A stretch of 64,000 nucleotides of DNA, from contig CAMTDV010000022.1 in NCBI GenBank assembly GCA_947069175.1, positions 41,521,027 through 41,585,026 of the forward strand, in the 5' to 3' direction. This document shows positions 42,340 to 54,160 of the stretch, one piece after another. The number at the start of each line of letters is the position of its first letter. Within the stretch, counting starts at the first letter, position 1. This DNA is from Scalesia atractyloides (taxonomy: Eukaryota; Streptophyta; Magnoliopsida; Asterales; Asteraceae). The position numbers and the translations under genes were made by a program. The notes under the pieces are model-generated. The model was not told the DNA's origin, made no database searches, and saw only the letters and a list, made by a program, of their open reading frames with translations.

Positions 42340-43529
42340 TAACAATCACGGATAAAGTGGTGTTGAATTTCAATGTGTTTAGTGTGTGAGTGTTGAACTG
42401 GGTTTTAGTGATACCAATAGCCGCCTTGTTATCTACATATATGGGCGTGTTAAGAAATTGCTGTTGTATCTAGAGTATCTGGGAACAACAGCTGGATGCT
42501 GAAACGTATCCAGCTTCACATGTAGAGAGAGAGACTGCCGTCTGTTTCCTACACTGCCACGTTACCAAACGGGTTCCGAAGAACTGGCAACCAGCCGTTG
42601 TAGATTTGGCATTGAGCTTGCAACAACTAAAATCAGAATATGAATAACCAGAGAGATTGAAGTCGTGATGTCGTGGATACTAAAAGCCGATGCTTGGGCA
42701 TCCTTTCAAGTAGCGCATGATCCTTTTGATGGCTAACAAGTGTGAATCTCTTGGATTTGACTGATAACGGCACACAAGCATGTAGGATACATGATATCAG
42801 GTCTTGAAGCTATGAGATACATCAGGGATCCGATCATGGAGCGGTAGAATGTTTCATCGACTTTGACTCCATGAGCATCTTGACAAATGCCGTGGTTGGT
42901 GGCTAATGGGGTTGATGCTGGCTTAGTTCCTGTCATGTCAAATTTCTCTAACACATCATGAACAGACTTCATTTGGTGAATGAAGATGCCATCAGGTAAT
43001 TGTTCGACCTGAAGTCCTAAGAAAAACTTCATCTCCCCCATAGCACTCATTTCGAACTTTCTTTTAATGACATCTTCTCATTTGTTGATCCAAAGATGAT
43101 ATCGTCCACATATATTTGTACGATGATCAGATGTCCATCTACTTCCTTGGTAAAGAGGGTATTATCTATTGTACATCTGGAGAAATCGTTTCCCAGAAGA
43201 TGTTTGGAGAGTGTCTCGTACCAGGCTCTCGGGGCCTGGTGTAGTCCATATAACGCCTTGTTTAACAGATAGACATTATCCTTGTGTATCGGATCGACAA
43301 ACCCCGGTGGTTGGCTGACGTACACCTCCTCGTTTACCTTTTCGTAAAGGAATGCAGACTTCACATCCAACTGGTACACCTTGAAACCTTTCTACGATGC
43401 AAAGGTCAAAAAATGCTGATAGCTTCAAGACGTGCGATAGGGGCGTAGAATTTGTTGTAGTCTAACCCTTCTTGCTGATGGAAGCCTTGTACTATGAGCC
43501 GATCTTTGTTGCGAAACACGATACCTCTA
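42340..43529 (-). pseudogene. S2 reverse transcriptase and RNase H, partial
   Basis: Minus strand: an RT start fragment near 43490-43420, QLDVKSAFLYEKVNEEVYVS (about 43375), PPGFVDP, NKALYGLHQAPRAWYETL, the catalytic YVDDIIFGST (about 43100), MGEMKFFLGLQVEQLPDGIF, YRSMIGSLMYLIASRPDIMY (about 42840), then RNase H through the TKHIEIQHHFI-type end near 42350. Frameshifts lie near 43050, 42735 and in RNase H. The RT core with YVDD is intact in sequence. It is cut at 43529 by the H1 LTR. Confidence 0.87.
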
Positions 43530-43982
43530 TGTTGGTGCATAATGTCTATTACTACATCTAGGATGTGTCAGTTATGTATATAGGGCTTAGAATGTCAATC
43601 TTTGTATCTTTAAATATGATTTATATGTTTGTAAAGTGGCTCTTACAAGTGAGCTAAGTGGCTCGTACGAGTGACACCCTCTCACTCGTACGAGGCACCA
43701 CTTGCACGTGTCAAACACACCTCTCTCATGTGCGATTAATGTTGACCTATAAATAGAGGAGCTTGAGTGTTGTGTTAGACATATGTTGGTGTGTCACTAC
43801 GGCAAAGTCGTGTCAAACTGTTTACTCGTTCTGTAACTGTTCACGTTTATCAATACAAATCCAGGCGTTTAAAAAGTATATCTTTATTTTTTTTGTCCAA
43901 CTCGCTAACAATGAATTCCGTCTCTGTTAGCTGAGTTAGAATAGTCCGGTGCTCATAAGAGGAGAGCCGATCCCCTCTCACA
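43530..43982 (+). repeat. H1: copia-type LTR
   Basis: Starts TGTTGGTGCATAATG, ends CTCTCACA and is followed two bases later by a primer-binding site, so it is a 5' LTR on the plus strand. It contains CTCGTACGAGT-type words near 43650-43690 and the TATA box CTATAAATAG at 43747-43756. It starts like the S4 LTR (TGTTGGTGCATAA) but is otherwise diverged. Confidence 0.82.
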
Positions 43983-43984
43983 GG

Positions 43985-43997
43985 TGGTATCAGAGCC
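43985..43997 (+). other. H1 primer-binding site (initiator Met tRNA)
   Basis: TGGTATCAGAGCC two bases after the LTR end. Confidence 0.88.
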
Positions 43998-44400
43998 TTG
44001 AGGCCTGATTTTAGGACAAACATTAAATTTAGTAGACAACCAACAGTTTCAATAGTTGCAGATCCAGATTTAACTATTGAAGATTTTCTACATCTATTCT
44101 TATTCAAACACAGCTCTCAGATTTCAAGGTCAAGCTTCGACAGTGACATCCAAGGGGGAATTTGTTGATGCATTTTATGTCCGTCACTATGCGAATAGGC
44201 TAGAAAGAGTGTTTATTGAATATTGTATAGATTAGATACGAACAGACGATCTAAGTGCGAACGAGAACTGGCTCGTACGAGTGAAAATGTCAACCATCTG
44301 TAAGGTGTGAAAATTTTAACCTCTTTCTTTACCTCCACCCCTGCACATATGTGGAAAGAAAGTACATCAACCATCTGTCAGGTGTAAGATTACCCTTCAT
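43998..44400 (+). other. H1 short internal region, PPT and diverged LTR start
   Basis: Only about 150 bp separate the primer site from a PPT (CAAGGGGGAATT, 44151-44162). Then TGTTGATGCATTTTATG starts what looks like a 3' LTR with a CTCGTACGAGT word (44274). That LTR does not match the H1 5' LTR beyond about 20 bp. It is either an internally deleted non-autonomous element or a fusion of two related elements. A 24-bp direct repeat (TCAACCATCTGT[A/C]AGGTGT) lies at about 44288 and 44368. Confidence 0.5.
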
Positions 44401-44565
44401 CTGTGTAAAGATCACTTTTGAGAAGCAATCATGCACATAATATAATCGACAGCTACATCATATCCACCCTTTCTATGCCTAGTGCATGTACAACCACATG
44501 CATCAAAAACTTGTAGGGTCTGGAGATATTGCTCTTGTAGAAGTTTGTTGTATTCACATACCCTT
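44400..44565 (-). pseudogene. S3 env-like ORF, part left of S4
   Basis: Minus strand: GYVNTTNFYKSNISRPYKF, LMHVVVHAL, then a frameshifted HRKGGYD-type block and IMCMIAS-like residues, before similarity stops near 44400. It matches the S2 blocks GYAGYVNATPF and HRKGGFDDLVDY. The N-terminal part lies across S4 at 54980-55375, and the frame runs on smoothly when one TATAT copy and S4 are ignored. Confidence 0.72.
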
Positions 44566-44570
44566 TATAT
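44566..44570. repeat. S4 target-site duplication, left copy
   Basis: TATAT before the 5' LTR, identical to 54975-54979. Confidence 0.85.
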
Positions 44571-45015
44571 TTTGGTGGATAATGTCTATGCCTACGTCTA
44601 GGATATATCTGTAATGTTTATAAAGTTTACACGTTAATGCTTAAATGAGAAAATGTAAATTGTATGTATTGATACACTGTGATTCGCACGAAACATAAGT
44701 GTGTTTCGTACGAGTGAGTCACCCGCACAAAATACTATTTCGTACGAAACACAGATGTTTGTTAGTGCACGCACTTCAGTAGAGTCATGTCGACCTATAA
44801 ATAGGGAAGTGTTGTGTTAGAGCAAAAAAACGGATTTGTCATTTCATATGGCGAAGCTCTGTCAGTTTGTTTACTTGCGTCTGTAACTTGAACGTCTTTA
44901 ATAGATCAGAAGCAGTTAAACAATAAGTTCTTTCTTGTTTGTCATATCTACCTCTCTAGCAATGAATTCCGCCTCTGTTAGTTAAGCGAGATCAGATCGA
45001 CTGCTCCCGTCCACA
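44571..45015 (+). repeat. S4 5' LTR
   Basis: Starts TTTGGTGGATAATG (TGTTGGTGCATAATG in relatives, so the TG end is mutated) and ends CCCGTCCACA. It has CGTACGA-type words near 44700-44750 and the TATA box CTATAAATAG at 44795-44804. Confidence 0.88.
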
Positions 45016-45017
45016 AG

Positions 45018-45030
45018 TGGTATCAGAGCC
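45018..45030 (+). other. S4 primer-binding site (initiator Met tRNA)
   Basis: TGGTATCAGAGCC two bases after the 5' LTR end. This supports the LTR edge and orientation. Confidence 0.93.
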
Positions 45031-45660
45031 ATGAGATCTGCTCTACAGATAGACAACAAGTAGTTACTGTGCAGACTTGGACATATTTTCATCTTCATCA
45101 TTTTTTATGACCTTTGCTGGATTTTGGACAAATTTCGGACGAATTCTTGGACAAAATGGATAGGATTTTAGTAATTCAAGTTAATCTTCAATCTATTCAA
45201 TCCATACCATAATTCGGACATAAAATTGAACAAATCATGTTGAAATCGATAAAATTTAGTCAGTTTGAAGTTTGAATCATTTGAATCAGTTTTCGTACAA
45301 GTTTCGCACGAAATTAAGTTGTTCTTGATTTTGGTACGAATCAGATTAAATTTCATACGGATCAGTTAAATTTCATAAATCTTACAATTTTTCAGAATTT
45401 CAACTTGTTTCTTATAAAATGACTTGAATCGCACAAAATCTTAATCGTACCAAAACTAATTCAGTTAAAAAGCACTTGTTTCATACAAAAACTCATTGAT
45501 TCGTACGAAATCTTGTGATTTTTGTGAAAAAATTGAATCGCACAAAAATTTTGTTTCGCATAAAGTTCTGGTTCCGTACGAAATCTTTGTCCACACAAAA
45601 AATCTGTCTAATCTGATCTGTTTGTTTTCGAGAAGTGTGTTCTAACTTTTTGCAGGAAAA
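45031..45660 (+). other. S4 leader
   Basis: 630 bp non-coding. Full of TTCGTACGAA-type words (for example 45497-45508 and 45574-45583) and degenerate relatives. It ends TTCTAACTTTTTGCAG then GAAAAATG: a branch-point-like CTAAC, a pyrimidine run and a CAG acceptor directly before the gag ATG. Confidence 0.7.
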
Positions 45661-48600
45661 ATGTCTGAGGAATTTTACAATGCGTTCGCCACATCGGTTG
45701 TCACCACTGCAGTCAGCTCAAAACATCAATTTAGAGAATGAAATGGGAACAACGACTAAACCTCCAAAGCTTATGAATTTGGAAGACTTTGATAGTTGGA
45801 GCGAGAGGTTTATGAACTGGGTGCAAGCTAATCATTTTACTTACTAGTTTGCAATCGAGGCAAAATACATCGCACTAGTTGGTGAAAGTGGGCTTGAAAA
45901 GACCATTGCCCAATTCTCTGATGTTGAAAGAGAAAGATTTATCAACGAAAAGAAGATGATGAATATTCTTCAGCAATCGATCAAAGAAGACATCTTGGCT
46001 TTATTGCAGCATGATGATGATGCGCAATATTTATGGAATGCTCTTCGACTCAAATTTCAAGGCAGTGCTCAACTCCGCAAAAGCAAAAGAGCATTATTAA
46101 GCAAAGAGTTTGATGTATTCACACTAATAAAAGGAGAAACGGTTAAGCAGCTAATTGAGCAATACTTTCATCTGGTGGTTCATATGAAGAGAATTGGAGT
46201 TGTGAAGACAAATGAAGAACTTGTTGATAAACTAGCTGATTCTCTACCACAAGGTGAATGGTCGACTTACTTAACCATTTTGAAGAATGGGGTTGAATAC
46301 AGCAATTTCTCATTGCCTCACTTTATCGAGAGATTGGAAGGTCATGAATTAGAGATGCAAAAGATGGCCTAAAACAAAACTGTTCAAATGCAACAAGATG
46401 TTAATCTTTATTTCAAACACAGTTCTACTGCTCAAATCCAAGCGCCAAAGATTCAAACTGCGTTCAGTGCATATAGCTCACCAAGCACACCTCAAACTCA
46501 GTCAAGTTTTTTTCAATCATACCCAACAGTTGATCCAAATACACCTTCTAGTCAACAATCTTCTTTCGGATCAAATCAATCTCAAAACAATCAAGCCACT
46601 CTATCATCTAATGCAAGTCAAAGAATTCTGCAATGCAACATTGCCATTGACTTTCAGAACGCACAAAATTTTGATGAAAAGACGGCAAAACAACATATGT
46701 CTCTACTTGCTTCAGTTATTGAGTCATATGATAGTCTTGTTGCTGGAAAGATTGGTAATTCTGAAATGACACGAGAAGACTACGATCAAATTAATCCAGT
46801 TGAAATGGAGTTGATAGATATAAAATGGTGCATGGCTTCGATCGTTCGACGAGCACAACGATTTATGGAAATCACTGGTAAGAAAATTTGGAAGGTTTGG
46901 ATGGAAAACTTGATTTGATAAATCTAAAGTTACTTGTTTCAAGTGTCAGGAGAAATGTCACTTTAAAAGAGAATGTCAAAACTGAGAGATTCAAGGGAAT
47001 CAGAATCCTTTCCAAGATGACTATTAGAAAAGAGCGATCTATCATGACCACAACCGAGAACAAGAATCATGCCGATTGAAGACAAGCAACCTGAAACTAA
47101 AGAAAAGGCTTTGGTTGTTACACAAGAAGAAGGGTTTAATTGGAACAAGTTTATTTCAAAAGGAGAAAGTTTGGCATTGGTGGCTGAAATTATTGATGAA
47201 CCGGAAGAAGAATCGGAGGCGTCGTTTGGTGAATGACCTGAGGATGATGATTATTACTATCATATTTCATCAGAGGAAGAGGAGTTGTTGAATGGTCCAT
47301 TCAAACATCTTTTTCCTAATGATGTTTTAAAAATTTTTGCAGGATATTTCGCACCTACTCAACATTCAACAGATGAAGTGCAAAAGAAACCGGTTGAAGA
47401 CGTCAAAGTAGATGAGAAAAAGGAATTGCTGAAAGAAGACATCATTAAAGCGTGCATGGCAAATGGAAATGAGGTAAACAAGTCATCTGAGAATGAAAAA
47501 TCTTGTTCAAAGTGTGATGAACCATCTGGTGAGTGTCTTGTAAAAGACAAAAGATTTGCTTAATTGCAAAGTTTAACAGACAATTTGTCAAGTGATTACA
47601 AAGTCACAAAGGAATCATATGACAAATTGAGTGCGTCTGTTTAACAATATAATAAAGCACTCAGAGAAAATGACGCAACACTTATGATGCTTAAAGCAAC
47701 AGTGATGGATAAACAAATTGCAATTAATATTCATCTAAATACTATTGCTGAGCTCAAAAGTGAGCTTGAGAAAATGAGAATTGAAACCGAACAAGTTAAC
47801 AAACTGTTAATTAGTTATTCCACAAGCTCATACGTCATAGATCACATTTTACCAAACATTCAAAATATTGAGGAATCTAAAAATGGTAAAACAAAGAGTG
47901 GAAGTTATGATCGAGTTCCTCCACCCATGTGGAACAGTTATGCTTGCAAAAATCCATCTGGGGTGGAAAAGGCGCTAAATATTAATTGAAAACCGAACAA
48001 TTGCATGTGGATATCGATATAACTTACACTAAAAATGATGGTGAATGTGATTCTGAAGTGGTAGAAAATGTGATTGAAAAAGTGTTAACAAATGAATCTG
48101 AAGTGGCTGAGTCTGAAAAGTCTGAGAAGTCAAAATCTGATGACAAATCAGAAAATAGTTTAAATGATGATCCTAATGTCATAGTTTATAAAATGAAAGG
48201 ATCTGATAAACTATTTTCGGATGAGGATTTTCCCCTCAAGAATGTGAAAAGAGATTGTGTTGATAAAATGTTCAAGCTGATGGAGGTAAGTCATGATGAT
48301 TTAGATAAACATGATTCATCTTTCTATTGTAAATCAAAAACTGATAACCACCCTATTTTCAAAAAAATGGAGATTATCCGGAAAACAAGCGTGTAGGGTT
48401 GGGTTTTCAGAAGCAACATAAAACCAACAGGTCCCAAAAATTAGATTCTACAAAGAAAATTAATTTTGTATTTGGGACAACAACCGAGAAGGAAAAGGAA
48501 ATCATTGGTACTCAATCAAATGGTGATTTTCTTAAAGAAAAAGAGAAACAAAAACAGAAACAGGTTTTGAATACCTCTGTTCATAAGGACATCAGGACAT

Positions 48601-49060
48601 GCTTTAAATGCAAGAAAGTTGGACATATCGCACGATATTGTTCACAAGAAAGTTCAAAATTAGTTTCTTCTCCGAAAAAGGTCACCAAGGATGAAAAGCA
48701 AAAGCACCCATGGTTATGCCAAAACAAATTCTTAAAAGAGAAACTGAATCTAATCAAAATGTTAAACCAATTATTAAATCTCAATATAAATTTTAAATTG
48801 GTGAAACATCACGCAAAGTTCAACAAAAAGATTCAAAATTTTATGTTAAACAGGCTAAACCACAAACACAGAAATGGGTTGCTAAAATTGTTAACACCAA
48901 ATCATCCAAGGTTGAACTCAAACCTTCTGTTCCAAACAACATTGAGTTTAAAAAGATTGAAAAGAACAAAGTGGGTCCAAAGTTTGACATTCCAAACCCA
49001 CCCAAGACCAAACAGGCTTGGATCTCTTTGTTTAAATAAATTTGGTTAATCATGTGTGCA
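45661..49060 (+). pseudogene. S4 gag (long copia gag with two zinc knuckles), broken
   Basis: ATG 45661 follows the acceptor-like site. The frame shifts within 80 bp to the one reading KPPKLMNLEDFDSWSERF. Capsid region 45956-46372 (SIKEDILALLQHD, then LRKSKRALLSKEFDVFTL, of the UBN2 copia-gag type), a Gln/Ser/Thr-rich linker (46440-46620), zinc knuckle 1 (CFKCQEKCHFKREC, about 46935), a charged, Glu/Lys-rich region with coiled-coil character (47280-48390), and zinc knuckle 2 (CFKCKKVGHIARYC, 48600-48641). Stops at 45846, 46370, 46917, 47561, 47643 and 47988 and several frameshifts. The great length with a second knuckle is a Sirevirus-type trait. It would form the particle and bind RNA. Confidence 0.82.
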
Positions 49061-49470
49061 GGGGTTCCAACGTTCGATATTGTCAAAATGGATCATGGAT
49101 AATGGAGCGTCTCGCCACATGACAGGAATGTTTGCATTGCTCAATGATGTTAGAGCTATTCGAGGAGGATATGTTGGATTTGATGGAACGTAGGAGGTAT
49201 GATTGTCGGAGAAGGGAGTCTCTTGAACGGTGTTGTATCGTTTGATAAAGTAAACTATATCGCTGAACTTGAGAACAATCTGCTTAGTATCTCGCAAATT
49301 TGTGACAAGAAGCTCATGACACATTTCAATGACAAAGAATTTCTAATTCTAAAACCCGGTTTCAAGATTCCAGAAGAATGGATTCTGATGCGAGCTCCGC
49401 GAGAAAATGATTTATATGTTCTTGATATGAGCATTGCTTCTACCACGCCATAGAAATTTCAATGCTTTGT
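49061..49470 (+). pseudogene. S4 protease, frameshifted
   Basis: Copia-type protease start WIMDNGASRHMTGMFALL (about 49089-49142) with the catalytic Asp in DNGAS, then GGYVGFDGT, a one-base shift near 49190, and the usual tail NYIAELENNLLSISQICDK and the WILMRAPRENDLYVLDM segment, with a stop at 49451. Confidence 0.83.
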
Positions 49471-51200
49471 TTCCAAAGCTACCGAAAAAGAGTCAATTTT
49501 ATGGCACAGAAAAATGGGGCACATTCATCTTCGAAATATGAATTTTCTTGTGCATAATGATTTAGTGGAGGGGTCAATTTGAAAAGTTTTCATTTATCAG
49601 ATGATTGTCTTAGCTGCAAAAAGGGGAAGCAGCATAAGAAATCACACCTGAGAAAGCTATTGAATTCGATAAAGCTACCACTTGAAAGACTACACATGGA
49701 TCTCTTTAGACCAGTCAATGTTAAAAGCATTTCTGGAGATCTATACTGTCTTGTCGTTACAGATGATTATTCTCAATTTTCATAGGTGTTCTTTCTAGAA
49801 AGTAAGGATGAAACGTTTGAAACTTTTATGATCCTTTTCAGAAAGCTCGAGAATTTATATCATTTGCCCATTAAGAGAATTCACAGTGATAATGGAACGG
49901 AGTTCAAGAACAAAAAGATGCAAGATTTCTGTAATGAAAAGGGGATTCTTGATGAATTCAGCGCCCCCTATACTCCACAACAAAACGGAGTAGCTGAACG
50001 AAAGGATCACACGTTGATAGAAACTTCTAGAACAATGTTAGCTGATTCGAAATTACCGATCAGTTTTTGGAGTGAAGCAGTAGCATCAGCATGCTATACC
50101 CTAAATCGTGTGTTGATAGTTAAGCCTCAAAAAAGACATGTTTTGAGTTACTAAATCAACGAAAGCCTAACTCCACAACAAAAAGATGGAACGGAGTTCA
50201 AGAACAAAAAGATGCAAGATTTCTGTAATGAAAAGGGGATTCTTGATGAATTCAGCGCCCCCTATACTCCACAACAAAACGGAGTAGCTGAACGAAAGGA
50301 TCACACGTTGATAGAAACTGCTAGAACAATGTTAGCTGTTCGAAATTACCGATCAGTTTTTGGAGTGAAGCAGTAGCATCAGCATGCTATACCCTAAATC
50401 GTGTGTTGATAGTTAAGCCTCAAAAAAGACATGTTTTGAGTTACTAAATCAACGAAAGCCTAACTTAGCTTTTTTGGAACCTTTTGGATCACCGTGTACC
50501 GTCTTTGACCCGGCTGGTAAATTTGGAGCCAAATCTTTGGAGGGTTTCTTTGTTGGTTATGCTACTCCTCAAAAACGTGTTTTCATGCCGAGTCTGAACC
50601 AAGTAGTTCTAGCACAACACATAGATTGTCAAAGATATACAACGCCTACGCAGAAGCCTGGGGATTCGTGGCTATTTAACTACGATGGATTGTGGGATTC
50701 GTTTGATCTTCCAGATGTACCAACTGAAGAAGAACTTGTTATGTTATTTCAACAACATCAGTTATCTAATCAAGAACAAGTTCCTCGACTGTTGGTGATT
50801 TCTATGTCTTTACCAGTTAACACGTCTGATATTGATCAAAGCTCTTCTGTTTTAAATCCGATTCCTGCTTCAAATGTCAATGCTGCTGAATCTTCTGTCC
50901 AACCAAATGAAGATGATGACTCTAATCGGGAACCAAATTTCGACGATGGAGGATCCAGTTCTGATGAAGGATTTGAACAGATTGAAGACTTTCTGAACCA
51001 ACAGGCTGATCAGTCCAATGCTAGGAATAAAGCTTCTTCATCTGTACCAGTTGTCGATGAAAATATCTCAAATTTGCAATCACAAGTAGATGTTCCAACT
51101 GAAGTGATGCCTAGGACACTCTCATATCATCCGTCAGAGAATATTATAGGCAGCTTACAATCAGGAGTGCAAACTCGCAATCAGATCAATAAAGATCTAA
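49471..51200 (+). pseudogene. S4 integrase, broken, with internal tandem duplication
   Basis: Zinc domain: LWHRKMGHIHLRNMNFLVHN and CLSCKKGKQ (49500-49630), with a frameshift near 49580. Core: first Asp in HMDLF (49695), then VVTDDYSQFS, a TAG at 49783 replacing Trp, second Asp in HSDNGTEFKNKK (about 49880-49910) and Glu in NGVAERKD (about 49990). Residues from NGTEF on are then repeated: 49893-50172 recurs as 50187-50465. The C-terminal part runs 50474-51200 (GSPCTVFDPAGKFG, GYATPQKRVF, then the acidic linker to RT). The catalytic residues are all present, but stops and the duplication break it. Confidence 0.87.
49893..50465 (+). repeat. S4 integrase tandem duplication (about 280 bp, two copies)
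   Basis: 49893-50172 and 50187-50465 are nearly identical. The second copy lacks one base (GCTGTTCG for GCTGATTCG) and has GCTAGAAC in place of TCTAGAAC. The 14-bp joint CCACAACAAAAAGA resembles CCACAACAAAACGG inside the unit, so slippage during reverse transcription or repair is likely. Confidence 0.93.
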
Positions 51201-52690
51201 GCTGTTTCTATTCTACTATTGCTCTACTTCAAGTCCGATTTTCTCACAGTTGTTCTGTTTCTCAGGTTGAACCAGGAAACTGGAAAGATGCATTGAAAGA
51301 AGAAAGTTGGGTGGATGCGATGCAAGAAGAGTTATTACAATTCCATAAACTTGGCGTCTGGACGCTTGTTGACCTGCAAAATCATCACAAAAAGATTAAT
51401 ACAAGATGGGTCTTCAAGTGTAAACGAGATGATAGAGGAGTTGTGGTACGCAACAAAGCTCGACTTGTGGTTCAAGGTTTTCATCAGCAAGAAGGGATAG
51501 ACTATACTGAAGTCTACGCCCCAGTTGCACGTCTTGAAGCAATTCGCATATTCTTGGCTTTTGCCTTATGGAAAGGGTTCAAGTGTATCAATTGGATGTT
51601 AAATCTGCTTTCCTTTACGAAAAAGTGAAAGAGGAAGTGTACGTCGGCCAACCACCGGGGTTCGTTGATCCAGTGCACAAAGATAAAGTCTACCTCTTGA
51701 ATAAAGCCTTATATGGTCTTCATCAAGCCCCGAGAGCTTGGTATGAAACATTATCGAATCATCTTTTGGATAATGGCTTTATCAGGGGAACAGTAGATTC
51801 AACTATCTTCACGAAGGAAGTAGATGGACATCTAATTATCGTACAGATATATGTGGATGATATTATCTTTGGATCGACAAATGACATGCTATGTAAAGAT
51901 TTTGAAGAAGTCATGAAGCGCAAATTCGAAATGAGGGCAATGGGGGAGATGAAGTTCTTTCTAGGACTTCAGGTTGATCAGTTGCCTGATGGTATCTTCA
52001 TTCATCAGACGAAATATGTTCATGACATATTGGAGAAATTCAATATGACAGGAACTAAACAAGCATCGACCCCGTTAGCTCCAAATCACGCATCTGTCCA
52101 GATCTTAACGGCGAAAAAGTTGATGAAACTTTATATCGCTCCATGATCGGATCCTTGATGTATCTTACTGCTTCTCGACCAGATATCATGTATCGAACGT
52201 GCCTCTGCTCCCGTTATCAATCTAATCCAAAAGAGTCATACCTGCTTATCGTTAAATGCATAATGAGATATCTGAAGGGTTTTCCAAGCACCGGCTTGTG
52301 GTACCCTAGACATGATGATTTTAATCTTGCAGGTTACTCGGATTCTGATTTCAGATGCTGCAAACTGAATACAAAATCTACAACGGTCGGCTGCCAGTTC
52401 TTCGGAACCCGTTTGGTAACGTGGCAATGCAAGAAACAAACCGCGGTCACTCTCTCTACCTGTGAGGCTGAATACGTTTCGGCATCCAGTTGTTGTGCTC
52501 AGATTCTCTGGATACAGCAACAGATGAGAGATTTCGGTTTGCAATTTCTTGATACGCCTATATATGTAGATAATCAGGCCGCAATCAATATCACCAAAAA
52601 CTCATGTCAACACTCACGTACTAAACATATCGAGATTCAACAACACTTTATCCGTGATTGTTACGAGAAAAAGTTGGTATGAATTGAGAA
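51201..52690 (+). pseudogene. S4 reverse transcriptase and RNase H, nearly open
   Basis: RT starts KDALKEESWVDAMQEELLQF (about 51280), KINTRWVFKCKRDDRGVV, VVQGFHQQEGIDYTEVYAPV, then a one-base shift near 51585, QLDVKSAFLYEKVKEEVYVG, PPGFVDPVHKDKVYLLNKAL, the catalytic YVDDIIFGST (about 51850-51880) and FFLGLQVDQLPDGIFIHQTK. After another shift near 52130: IGSLMYLTASRPDIMYRTC, then RNase H YSDSDFRCCKLNTKSTTVG, CEAEYVSASSCCAQILWIQ and SRTKHIEIQQHFIRDCYEKK, stop at 52680. Only two frameshifts break RT-RNase H. All RT catalytic residues are present. Confidence 0.9.
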
Positions 52691-54160
52691 AATCCACACT
52701 GATGACCAAAAAGCATATTTTTATACCAAGCTTTTGATAAAAACAAAGTTTAAAAATTTGTTAAAGCTAAATGGTTTAAAAAATATGATCTCAGGGGATG
52801 TGTTTGAGGTTGAGTTTGAGGATGATGAGACTTGATGTGAATTTGTCATCGGTTAAACGTTTTCTGTACATTCTTTCGTCTAATTTCTTAAAAATCCAAA
52901 AATATGATTTTGATTTTAGGGGGAGAATATTTGAGGAAAATACAAAAACATTTAAAAATCAAAAAGAGTTTTGTGTAAAAAGAGTGATCATAGTAAATAA
53001 AAAATGATAGTCACAGTATGCTAAAGAATTGTATTGTTTAAAAGTGTTTAAGCTAGTCTTACTATGGATATAACAATAGACTTCACTCGTTCAGTAGATT
53101 GTTATCGAGATATAAACCTAAAACACAAAAAGCTGATTAACTTGTGGGTTAACATCTCTCGGATATATGGACTTAGTACTCCGAAATTTCGTTTGAGAGA
53201 ATGCCAGATTCTGCGATACTAGGTCTTTATATTTGATTGATATCTGGGGTATTATTCGAGTTCTTCTGATTTTCTGGAAGAATGGCCTAGAACTCATATA
53301 ATACTTTCGTATTAGTTCCCTGAAAACTGCATAAAATGATTATGTCTTAAGCAATTATGACATTTGCAGTATAAAAGATTCCTTATTGGAACACCACCTA
53401 AAGACGAGCCTTCATCTCCTTGTCTGTATGGTAGTACTAACCTGAGCTCTCAAGGTCTCGCATTCACCCTATATAATGATATCAATTCGATATATTCACC
53501 TGTAAAATGACATTCTGGGAATCTCGATACGGGAGTATATTCTGAGATGGGAAACATAGTTAGTTTTTTTTTCTAATAATACTTTAACATATCTTGAAAC
53601 AGTTGAGAAATGAGAAGAGGTTTAAATGGACAAATATATTGGCAATCTAGGTAAATTTGTTTAAAAGCTTAAAAGGTGTGTCTAGACTAACGGTACTGAT
53701 GTCTTATATGAATGCTTGAAATGATCCGCTAAAAACACAAAATTCACAAAAATGTTATTCTTTAAAATTTTCTTAAAAAACCTAAAAGATTTTTAGTTTT
53801 CTTAGCTTGATAGTTTTATTTTTGTTTACCGATGATAAAAACACTCATGGTTGGATTCATTGCAACATTTTGCTGAGGAAATTCTGGAATCATGGGTTGG
53901 GAGCTAATTTTTAGCAACAAAGTTTACTAAATTGTCAAGAAAGTTCACTAATTTGAAACTTTACATGTTAAAATAAATCAGTTTGGTCAAACATGGTCAA
54001 CCAAGGTCATTAACTTGGACTTGGAAGGCAAATTGGATAACCAGGGTCATTAACTTGGACTTGGTTAGTCAAGTGGATTTTTGAAACAGATAAAATTTTT
54101 GATAAAATGAATGAAAAATAAAAAAATAAAATTAAAATTGAATGTTTATTTTATAGCAAG
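52691..54160 (+). other. S4 pol-env spacer (non-coding)
   Basis: Holds a PPT-like tract TTTTAGGGGGAGA (52914-52926), the GGTCTTTATA box (53222), the stem-loop (53249-53304), the second box GTATGGTAGTACTAAC (about 53427-53442) with CTAAC at its end, a duplicated GGTCATTAACTTGGACTTGG word (54005, 54045), then an A-rich run and a TTATTTTATAG acceptor-like site at 54148-54159. No gene seen. Confidence 0.75.
53249..53304 (+). ncRNA. S4 conserved post-pol stem-loop
   Basis: Arms GTATTATTCGAGTTCT (53249-53264) and AGAACTCATATAATAC (53289-53304): 14 of 16 pairs with a two-base internal mismatch. The loop contains TTCTTC and GAAGAA, which can extend the helix. The arms differ from those of S1 and S5. 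Confidence 0.65.

Larger units (their letters stand above)
23226..43529 (-). mobile_element. S2: Sirevirus-like copia element, split by T2
   Basis: A minus-strand copia element: RT-RNase H (43529-42340), a post-pol PPT-like tract (about 42074), a non-coding spacer with the conserved stem-loop (41694-41750) and CGTACG words (40015-40800), and an env-like ORF running 39978-38544, interrupted by T2 (25154-38543), and continuing 25153-23226. The 5' half (LTR, gag, integrase) is missing at H1 and the 3' LTR at the 23225 junction. Its sequences closely resemble S4. Confidence 0.82.

Noticed and set aside
43530..43982. H1 LTR as the 3' LTR of S2 or S3
   Set aside because: S2 and S3 run on the minus strand, whereas this LTR with its primer site is oriented plus.
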